Assembly: GCA_964494655.1 (NCBI GenBank)
Contig: CAZBRM010000008.1
Span: 1 to 24,037 of the forward strand
Direction of reading: 5' to 3'
Length of the DNA: 24,037 nucleotides
Origin: JAHJQT01 sp964494655
GTDB taxonomy: Bacteria; Patescibacteriota; Minisyncoccia; Portnoybacterales; UBA2143
Below are positions 14,878-22,207 of the stretch, piece by piece. Both the position numbers and the translations under genes were made by a program. Each line of letters begins with the position of its first letter. Position 1 is the first letter of the stretch. The notes beneath the pieces are model-generated. The model was given only the letters and a program-made list of their open reading frames with translations, was not told the DNA's origin and searched no databases.

Positions 14878-16257
14878 TTACCAATTAGGTGGAAGAGGAA
14901 CAGGAGGTATTTTTACAAATACTTCATGAGCTGGCAACTCCACCCCTTTTGACCTAAAATAATTTTGAATTAATTTATCTCTTATTTTTTTCGCTCCCCT
15001 GGCGTCAAAACCAGGTGTAGTTTTAGATAAATGAAATTCTATTAACTTTCTGTCTTGTTCAGGCAAATCTTCTCTATCTGGATCTGAAAAATATGCTCCA
15101 CAAATCTCAGCCCAATATTCCAGACATTTTTTGTAATATTGATATTGTTTGTCTTTTTCTTGAATGCTTTCCACATAAGCCGAATGATAACGATCTGAGG
15201 ATTCTAATCGCTGAGCTACTTTGGCTAAAAGATATATTCTCGCTTCGGCTGATAATTGATTATCAAATTCCCAATCATTAGCATGGGCTAATTCGTGACT
15301 CATAATATTCCCCAAAAGATAATGAGGGTTTTCCCACCTCACTGGCCGGAAAAATTCAATTTTTGCTTTACTCTTATAGCCCGTATCTTTACACCAAGCT
15401 AATATGCCTTTATTCTCTTTTATAAATTCCCTTGCAAATTTATCCAAGTACTCAAATGACTCTATATCGCTTCCTACCCACTCATTAGGAAAAGTCTTTT
15501 CAACAACTTCTTTGATTAATTCTGATGAAAGCTTTATTGTTTTTTGTTCAGCTTGAGCATTAAAATCGCCTACTAATTTTTCAAAACCCTTAATTTCTTT
15601 TACTGCTGATGGCTTCTCGCTATCAACCTTAATATCCATATTAAAGTTTTCCAAATCAGATAAAATTAGTTTTAATCTATCACTCTGTGATAATTGATCA
15701 GATTGTAGTATATCATTGGCAATCAACTTCATAAAAAATGGCAAATGATCCCCCATCTTTTTTTGTAAAAACGGCATGACTTTATATAAATGACGAACCC
15801 ACTCAATCTGTTCTTGTTTAACCGATTTCTTTTCAACGCGCTCTATAGTAGTCGGCTCTTGAAAAGCAACATCGGCCTTAACCTCGCCTATTGAAGAAAA
15901 CCCAATCACTGTGGCTGCAATAATGCTTGTTATCTGTCCAAAAACTCTTCGGCGAATATAGCTTTTTGACTTTCTTTTTGACTCTTGAAGTTGATTATCT
16001 GATTTTTGTAAAGAATCAGCGGTCTCTTTTAATCTGATCTCTATCTTATCAAAAGTTTCTTCTGATAAGCCGGCTTTGTTTACTAATTCGCCATATTTTT
16101 CTTTTATCTTCCTAATTTCGTTCTCAGCTTCTTGAGAATAATTTATTTCAGGAATCTTCGCTTCTTTAATTTCTTTCGGCTCAATTACTTCTAATTCTTC
16201 CTGCTCGGGTTTAAGTGCTTGTTCTCCCTCTAAAGAAATTTTTTCAAAACTTGCCAT
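14878..16257 (-). CDS. Membrane-associated HExxH metallopeptidase-like protein
   Basis: The 459-residue product holds a zinc-peptidase signature, MSHELAHANDWE, with His321, Glu322 and His325. A candidate third ligand is Glu384 in EYWAEICGAYFSDP, 59 residues further, which recalls the late-glutamate layout of gluzincins of the anthrax-lethal-factor-like group. Before it come an acidic start (MASFEKISLEGEQ), a coiled coil (about 42-98) and, after a basic patch (IRRRVFGQ), one hydrophobic stretch (about 106-123) ending in a signal-peptidase-like VKA. The catalytic part would thus lie across the membrane from the coiled coil. It starts 5 nt after the TraG-like ATPase gene. It may trim wall or surface proteins for that machine; the substrate is unknown. 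The fold is supported by one motif only. Confidence 0.75.
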   Translation of the reverse strand: MASFEKISLEGEQALKPEQEELEVIEPKEIKEAKIPEINYSQEAENEIRKIKEKYGELVNKAGLSEETFDKIEIRLKETADSLQKSDNQLQESKRKSKSYIRRRVFGQITSIIAATVIGFSSIGEVKADVAFQEPTTIERVEKKSVKQEQIEWVRHLYKVMPFLQKKMGDHLPFFMKLIANDILQSDQLSQSDRLKLILSDLENFNMDIKVDSEKPSAVKEIKGFEKLVGDFNAQAEQKTIKLSSELIKEVVEKTFPNEWVGSDIESFEYLDKFAREFIKENKGILAWCKDTGYKSKAKIEFFRPVRWENPHYLLGNIMSHELAHANDWEFDNQLSAEARIYLLAKVAQRLESSDRYHSAYVESIQEKDKQYQYYKKCLEYWAEICGAYFSDPDREDLPEQDRKLIEFHLSKTTPGFDARGAKKIRDKLIQNYFRSKGVELPAHEVFVKIPPVPLPPNW

Positions 16258-16262
16258 AAGTT

Positions 16263-18758
16263 TTATTTCACGCCTATGTCAGAATCTATTGGAGATGAAG
16301 AGCTTGGTCCCGAAGAAACAGATGATTTCCACCTTTCAGCAATTTCTTTTTCAACTTCAGCTCTATCTCTTCCGTATTTCATATGAGAAAGCTTTTTGAT
16401 TGATTTGGCTATTTCATTATTACCTTGTTCTGGCGGATATATTGCCAAGCTAAACGACTTTGATATTTCATTATTAATCATTAATTTAATATGGGCATTG
16501 AAATTATCAATATTAATTAAACTATTCACATCAAAGACCGGCTCAAACTGCTTCACAAGAGATTCAGCATCTTCCGCGCCAACACGAAAAGCAACCATTG
16601 AACCAACATTGCCAAAAACCGCCTTACTTATTTCTTCAGTTAGTTGTCCAATAAACTGATGTCCCATAATTAAACAAAGCTTATATTTCCTTGCTTCAGA
16701 AAGAATCGTCGCAATACTATCAGTTGAAAAGTTCTGAAACTCATCCATATATAAATAAAAATCTTTGCGTTCTTCCTCAGAAACATCAACCCTGGAAAAA
16801 GCAGCCATTAATAGCTTGCCGACAATAATTAAACCAAGCAAATAACTATTAATATCTCCCAAGCGACCCTTGCTTAAATTAACTAAAAGGATTTTTTGTT
16901 CATCCATAATCTGCCTAAAATTAATAGAACTTTCCGACTGCCCTATAATCGGTCTCATATAATCATTAGCAATAAAAACATTAAATTTTGAAGTAATATA
17001 AGGAACCATATTTGCTAAAGAAGCGTCCCCGCCAGCTTTTTCCGCTTCTTTTTCCCAGAAATCTTTAACAACTATATTATTACATTTAACAAGTAAACGA
17101 CTGCGAAATTCTTTATCAGACATAATCTTAGGAACTTCCATTAAGGTAAATTTCTCGCTAGGGTCATCCATTAATAACAAAAGTGCGTTACGCGTATATT
17201 GTTCAAACATAGGCCCGCCTGATGTTTTCATATCATATAATTTATCAAAAATACTCATTAACTCATTAACAACAAAAGTTTTCTGCTCTGGATATTTAGC
17301 GTCATAATTCATCATATTTAAACCTAAAGGTCTTTCCATATCAGCTGGATCTATTAAAATAACATCTTCAGCTCTTTCTTTGGGTATTTGACCCATAACT
17401 GATTCTAAATCACTTCCATGAGGATCTATAAAGCAGACGCCTTTTCCTTCTTTAATATCCTGAATAATCATATTTTTCATAAAAACTGTTTTACCGGTAC
17501 CTGTTTGTCCAACAATATATAAATGACGACGCCTGTCATTTTCCTGCATACGAATAACTGTTTCTACTCCACGATATTCATTTTTTCCTAAAATAACACC
17601 TTCTTTAGGCATATTAGCAGGCGGAGCTGCTTGCTCTGTTTTAAGAAATTTAACTTTAGGTGTTTCAGTACTTGCGATAGGAAAATGAAAAATACTAGTT
17701 AATTCTTCTGTATTTAAAAGCATTCTATTCTGCTGATTAAAAAGACGAAAAGAAAAATCATAGATCAAATTTTTTAAACCGCGTCCTTTTTTCATTCTAA
17801 ACGGATTAAATTTATTCATATCTGGCGCGTCAAACTGTACAAAAGAAGATTCTAAATGACTTAAAAGCTCATCTGCCCTATTTTGGTCAGGCGCAGAGAC
17901 CAATAATCTTAAATTAACATCAAAACCAACCTTTTTTGCTTTATTCCCTATCGCCTTAATAGTTTCTTCCTGCCCTGCCGTAATAATTGGCCTCATTTCT
18001 TCCTGTGTTTGATTGTCTTTACTGCCTTTTCTTAAATCTTTTGCTATTTGACCCAATGTATTTCCTCCTTTAGAAGATTTAGCCTGAGAAAAGCTTTTGC
18101 CTTTCTGCATCTCCATGGTAATATCTCTACTTAATTTCTGCCATTTCATTAAAGTAGGACGAATAAGAATCTGGATGGAAACACCTTCTCCTTTTTCGCT
18201 GACCTTACTTAAAGCGCTAAGAATTTCATTAAGAGGATCGGTTTCTAAATCCTTATATGTCCTAAAGGGTAAAGCATAGTTTTTAGCTAATTTTAAATAA
18301 GAGCCAGCAACTTTTCCTTCTGGATTAAAAATATTATAGTCCTCAACTTTTTTAATTGATGCATCTGAATAAAAACCATGAATTTGCTTTTCAATAATTG
18401 TTTCGTATCTGCGCGGCATGGAGATATAGAAACTTATTTCTTCGCCGGTCTCAGGAGTTGCTATTTCAAAAGTTAAATGCGGCTGACCGTAAAAAAATAC
18501 ATCTTTTGTTTCTCTGATATTACTGAAACTGCTGTAAAGCTGTTCCATGACCGCAATAATTTCCTTTTCTGTTTTAGGGGTTTCTCTTTCATCTTTCCTT
18601 GACTTTTTAGGCAATGAAATTAAAAAAAGGCTCATATTTAAAGCCCTAGCTCTTTTTCCTTTACGCTTGTTGCTGTCAATAAAAAATAACCCTCCAATAC
18701 AAACAATGGACAAAAAAAGAAAAAAGATAATTAATAAAAAAATCTGATTAAAATCCAT
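16263..18758 (-). CDS. TraG/VirD4-VirB4-like membrane ATPase
   Basis: The 831-residue product has one membrane segment at the very N-terminus (about 5-27), a large domain of roughly 350 residues, and a RecA-like motor. Walker A is GQTGTGKT (417-424), the next strand ends in FIDPHGSD as in the DUF87/HerA-VirB4 group, Walker B is FYLYMDEFQNF (around 670), and a C-terminal segment with LIMGHQFIGQL matches the TraG/TraD C-terminal (TraM recognition) region. In type IV secretion such ATPases feed DNA or proteins to the channel, at the inner face of the membrane. No relaxase or other VirB gene is visible here. In Patescibacteria related ATPases are common outside conjugation. The gene lies 5 nt before the HExxH gene and 94 nt after the previous gene, across a hairpin. 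Confidence 0.9.
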   Translation of the reverse strand: MDFNQIFLLIIFFLFLSIVCIGGLFFIDSNKRKGKRARALNMSLFLISLPKKSRKDERETPKTEKEIIAVMEQLYSSFSNIRETKDVFFYGQPHLTFEIATPETGEEISFYISMPRRYETIIEKQIHGFYSDASIKKVEDYNIFNPEGKVAGSYLKLAKNYALPFRTYKDLETDPLNEILSALSKVSEKGEGVSIQILIRPTLMKWQKLSRDITMEMQKGKSFSQAKSSKGGNTLGQIAKDLRKGSKDNQTQEEMRPIITAGQEETIKAIGNKAKKVGFDVNLRLLVSAPDQNRADELLSHLESSFVQFDAPDMNKFNPFRMKKGRGLKNLIYDFSFRLFNQQNRMLLNTEELTSIFHFPIASTETPKVKFLKTEQAAPPANMPKEGVILGKNEYRGVETVIRMQENDRRRHLYIVGQTGTGKTVFMKNMIIQDIKEGKGVCFIDPHGSDLESVMGQIPKERAEDVILIDPADMERPLGLNMMNYDAKYPEQKTFVVNELMSIFDKLYDMKTSGGPMFEQYTRNALLLLMDDPSEKFTLMEVPKIMSDKEFRSRLLVKCNNIVVKDFWEKEAEKAGGDASLANMVPYITSKFNVFIANDYMRPIIGQSESSINFRQIMDEQKILLVNLSKGRLGDINSYLLGLIIVGKLLMAAFSRVDVSEEERKDFYLYMDEFQNFSTDSIATILSEARKYKLCLIMGHQFIGQLTEEISKAVFGNVGSMVAFRVGAEDAESLVKQFEPVFDVNSLINIDNFNAHIKLMINNEISKSFSLAIYPPEQGNNEIAKSIKKLSHMKYGRDRAEVEKEIAERWKSSVSSGPSSSSPIDSDIGVK

Positions 18759-18772
18759 GGTGAGTATTAAAA

Positions 18773-18848
18773 ACGAGTATTCTGAAATTTTTGAGCGTGG
18801 AGGGCGCCCTTTAGGGCTAAAGCGCGAATAAATTTTAGAATACGAAGT
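18773..18848. repeat. Inverted repeat or hairpin ahead of the ATPase gene
   Basis: The outer arms (18773-18790 and 18830-18848) pair over AC, GTATTCT and AAATTT with single mismatches. They enclose a GC-rich inner hairpin made of GGGCGCCCTTTAGGGC-type bases. It fills most of the 94-nt gap between two cluster genes and could act as a partial terminator or a processing site that sets ATPase levels. Confidence 0.7.
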
Positions 18849-18852
18849 TTAA

Positions 18853-19341
18853 TTATATCTTCTTTAATTTATCTTCTTCAACTAACTTATCATATAGTTC
18901 ATCTACTAAAGTGTCATGAAATTCATCAAGTACATAAGCGTCATCTAATCCTTTAGCAACATTAACAGCAAAATCAAGGTTTTCTGAAAAAGACAATTTG
19001 CAAAGCTCTTTAATTTGGCTCTCGCGGTCTAATTCTTTAAGTTCTTTAATCTTATTTTTAATTTTTGAAGATAATTTTGACGCTGATGTAGTTGGAGTAA
19101 TTTCTTTTTCCACTGATTCTTCTGGTTCTTTTGATCTTTCCTGAATTATTTCTGGCTCTTCAATTATTTCTATCCTTGGCTTTTTAACTTCTTGCTTTTC
19201 TTCAGTTAATTTTCTCTCCGACTTTAAAATTTCCCGTTCTTTTGAATCGGAAAAATCTTCTTTTTTTAACTCAACTTTTTTGCTTAAAGCAAGTGGCTCC
19301 TCTTCAAGCGACTCCTGATATTTATCTTTAATCTCAGACAT
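18853..19341 (-). CDS. Acidic protein with a helical Patescibacteria-type C-terminal domain
   Basis: The 162-residue product has two parts. Residues 1-88 are disordered and rich in Glu, Lys, Ser and Pro. Residues 90-162 form a helical domain with SENLDFAVNVAKGLDDAYVL and DEFHDTLVDELYDKLVEE. I have seen domains with the DEFHDxLVDxLY pattern recurring at the ends of unrelated Patescibacteria proteins, without a known function; this is recall, not a search result. No membrane segment is present. It lies 3 nt after the DUF5663-like gene and before the ATPase gene. It could be a cytoplasmic docking factor, but nothing in the sequence proves it. Confidence 0.78.
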   Translation of the reverse strand: MSEIKDKYQESLEEEPLALSKKVELKKEDFSDSKEREILKSERKLTEEKQEVKKPRIEIIEEPEIIQERSKEPEESVEKEITPTTSASKLSSKIKNKIKELKELDRESQIKELCKLSFSENLDFAVNVAKGLDDAYVLDEFHDTLVDELYDKLVEEDKLKKI

Positions 19342-19344
19342 AAA

Positions 19345-19653
19345 TTAAGTTTGTAATTCTTTTATATTCGCCTTCATCTCTCCTTTAAACTCTTTGATCA
19401 CCTCTTTAACCATCTCGTCATAATTATTAATCTTCTCTCTTAAAAATTCATTAATTTTATCCGGGTCATTTGTTTCCCGCGCTCGGTCAAATTCTTTTTT
19501 ATCTTCTTCAGATAATTGCTCCAATACTTTAATGGTTATTCTTTTTAAAACCGACTCGGTCATAGTAGTTAAGAGTTCTATCTGCTTATCCTCGGACAAA
19601 TCCTCTAAACCGAATTCTTTAATAATATTTTCTTGAATTATTTTTTTATTCAT
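19345..19653 (-). CDS. DUF5663-like small helical protein
   Basis: The 102-residue product is all helical and acidic. Its order, KEFGLEDLSEDKQIELL, then VLKRITIKVLEQLSEEDKKEF, then INEFLREKI, resembles the DUF5663 family found mainly in Patescibacteria; this rests on recall. The function of that family is unknown. The gene has one of the few clear Shine-Dalgarno sites in the cluster (AAAGGAG, 8 nt before the ATG), which supports the start at 19653. It is followed 3 nt later by the acidic protein gene, so the pair is likely made together. Confidence 0.8.
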   Translation of the reverse strand: MNKKIIQENIIKEFGLEDLSEDKQIELLTTMTESVLKRITIKVLEQLSEEDKKEFDRARETNDPDKINEFLREKINNYDEMVKEVIKEFKGEMKANIKELQT

Positions 19654-19700
19654 TTTATTTCTCCTTTCATTAATTATTTAAATTAAATTATTAATTAAGT

Positions 19701-22089
19701 TTATGGTTTAACAACCATTCTTAAAAATCGCTTGACAGTCATTTGTTGAATTTCCTGACTTGGCGTAAAATTACGAATAAATTCAGCTAATTTAATATGG
19801 CGGTTAAATTCAGTTACTCCATACATTCCATGATGGGGTAAATCAATCGTTTTATTACTTCGCCAAAATTCCCATGCTTCTGATTTAGATGGAATTTCCT
19901 CAAATAATTTGCTTATTTTAGTATTCATAATTACTTCATACTCTTCCGGATTAAAACCAAGATTATTAACTAAATTACTTTCTAATTTCGTAATTTCTGT
20001 TTCTAATACAGCTTGTTTATCCATTTCTACATCAGTTATATCAACATCAGGTGTAATCTCTGTTTTTCCTGATAAAATTTCATCTACTTGTTCTGAATCA
20101 AGCTGTTCTTCAGGATGAGCCTCAACCCATTTTTGAATTGATTCTCCATGCGTTTTAATATTTTCTAAAGATGCTTGCTTTAGCGCTCCTGCCTTATCAA
20201 ACACCTTCTTTATTTCTGATTCGTCTTCAAAAATAGATGAGAAATCAATTTTTTGTCCAACATTTAATTTATCAATATTTTCCAAGCCAAATGTTTTTGG
20301 ATTCTCAGATATTTTATCTTTAACCGCATCTATTAAATAAGTTTTTCTTGCTTCATCTAATACAGTAAATTTTTCGCCATAATGTTTTTCTAACTGGTCT
20401 TCAGACATTTTCCAAATTGAATCCCCTTTCTGAACTATTTCAATAAACTTTGTTGCCTCTACCTGTTCAACTATTTTTTCTGTCCCTTCTGTCTGCGCCT
20501 GTTCAGTTATTTTTTCTGTCCCTTCTNNNNNNNNNNNNNNNNNNNNNNNNNNNNNNNNNNNNNNNNNNNNNNNNNNNNNNNNNNNNNNNNNNNNNNNNNN
20601 NNNNNNNNNNNNNNNNNNNNNNNNNNTGTTCAGTTATTTTTTCTGTCCCTTCTGTCTGCGCCTGTTCAGTTATTTTTTCTGTCCCTTCTGTCTGCGCCTG
20701 TTCAGTTATTTTTTCTGCCCCTTCTGTCTGCGCCTGTTCAACTATCTTTTCTGTCCCTTCGCCACTCCAAATACCTCCAACTATATTATTTAATCCCTTG
20801 CTAATTAGACCAGAACCAACCAATGCGCCCATTGTACCGGCTAAAGTATAACGCCAGCGTTTTTGTCCTTTTTTACTTCCTTCTAATTCAAGCAATTTTT
20901 CATCTAATTTTTTATCATTGTTTTTAATACTCTCCTGCAACTTATCAGCCAACTCAGCTAATGTCTTTTTTTCTACTTTCTTCTCTTGGCTTCTTTTGAT
21001 TAATGCTTCCAAACCAACTGCTGTAGCCGCGCCACCTAAAACCCTCTGAAACCACCGACCAGCTACGACACCCGTAACCAAAGCAGCTCCAGTAGCTCCA
21101 CCTGCTGCGCCGGCTGCCATTCCGCTAACTAGTAGTCCACCAGAAATTAAAAGTTTTTTATACAAAGGCATTCTTCGATATTTCTCAATTATTTTGCCAG
21201 CAAAATTTTTCATTTTCTCTAACTTTTCTGATTCTTCTTTGGCTTCTAATTTTAAATCCATTTTTTGGTCGTATAATCTATTGGCCTCTCTGATTATAGT
21301 TTCTTTAGTAATTTCTTCTATTTTCTCTTTAATTTTTTCATCAGCCTCTTTTTCTAATAAACCTAATTTTTCTACTTCTCTGATTGCTTTTTCATACATA
21401 GCTGTCCGAACGAATCTCAAAAATTCCAAATATTTTTCTTTGGATTTTTGATAACCTTCAAAATCTTCTTTTTTTCTGTCTAATTTTTTATTCTCTTTAA
21501 CCCATTTTTCCGTCTCCAAATCAACTCGAGCAAAATTTTTTCTAACTTTGTCTAAGCTAACTACTTCGGTTAGTTCTATTATCGGTTCTTCTTTTTTTCT
21601 AGATTTTTCTTTTGTTTTTATTTCAGGTTTCTCTTCTTGTTTGTTTTCCTCTTCCTCAACCCAAACTTTATCTATTTCTTCTTGATTTTTCTCTGAAGTA
21701 CTCAATGGTTTTTTTTCTTCTATTTTCTTTCTTTTCTTGAAATCCTCAATAATCTTTTTCTTTTTTTCAGCTGCTTTAGCTAATGCCTGCTTCTTTATTT
21801 CCTGAACCTGTTTAGTATGTTTTTGCAAATTTTCTTCGGAACTAGAATCATATTTAAAATCCAACTTTGGCTCATCCTTTTCTTCTTTTGTTTTTATTTC
21901 AGGTTTCCCTTCTTGTTTACTTTTCTCTTCCTCAACCCAAACTCTATTAATCTCTTCTTGATTTTTTTCAGAAAAACTTGGTTTTTTTTCTTCTATTTTA
22001 TCTAGCTTCACACCCAAATTCTTCTCAATTGTATCTATTTGTTCTTTCGTAGGTGTTATTATTTTTGCTTTTTCAAATTTATTCTCCAT
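19701..22089 (-). CDS. LysM-domain membrane protein with 12-residue repeats, split by the scaffold gap
   Basis: Two open frames belong to one gene. The N-terminal part (from ATG 22089) has charged coiled coils with a 38-residue internal duplication (residues 32-69 and 123-161), a Gly/Ala-rich membrane region (about 308-360) and another hydrophobic stretch (about 420-445). It then enters tandem 12-residue repeats, EGTEKITEQAQT, interrupted by 100 N. Past the gap the same repeats continue, end in a variant unit (EGTEKIVEQVEA) and lead into a LysM-like domain, FIEIVQKGDSIWKMSEDQLE to LNVGQKI. About 180 further residues of unknown type close the protein at 19701. LysM binds peptidoglycan, so the repeats may be a stalk from membrane to wall. 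The ATG at 20408 lies inside the LysM domain and is not a real start. It heads the minus-strand cluster. Confidence 0.85.
20461..20760. repeat. 36-bp tandem repeats coding for 12 residues
   Basis: Units of 36 bp are visible on both sides of the gap, at least six in all. Inner units are nearly identical, with single changes such as a Thr to Ala; the first and last units carry Val in place of Thr. The reading frame is kept by the unit length. Confidence 0.92.
20527..20626. other. Scaffold gap of 100 N
   Basis: Exactly 100 N, the usual placeholder for a gap of unknown size. It lies inside a tandem array, which short reads cannot bridge. The repeat phase on the two sides says that the real missing length is 9 + 36n bases. 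Confidence 0.97.
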
Positions 22090-22176
22090 GATATTATATT
22101 CTCTATTATTAATTAATATAATTTTAACATAAAAAATAATAAATTAGTATCTAAATTTTGTTATATTATCTATTAT

Positions 22177-22201
22177 ATGTTATTATCAATGATAATAACA
22201 T
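22177..22201. promoter_or_regulatory. Perfect 12-bp palindrome, candidate operator
   Basis: ATGTTATTATCA and TGATAATAACAT are exact reverse complements around a single A. The site lies 6 nt before the glycosyltransferase ATG and about 90 nt before the divergent LysM gene start, in a very AT-rich promoter region. It could bind a dimeric repressor or form a leader hairpin. Confidence 0.6.
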
Positions 22202-22207
22202 AGTGAA

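Noticed and set aside
20461..20760. CRISPR array (36-bp units)
   Set aside because: The units are directly abutting without spacers and keep a reading frame; they are coding tandem repeats.
20450..20851. Plus-strand Cys/Ser/Val-rich frame across the gap
   Set aside because: It is the antisense reading of the coding repeats and includes the N run.
13200..22089. Complete conjugative element
   Set aside because: Only the TraG/VirB4-like ATPase is present; no relaxase, origin of transfer, mating-pore genes or integrase are visible.
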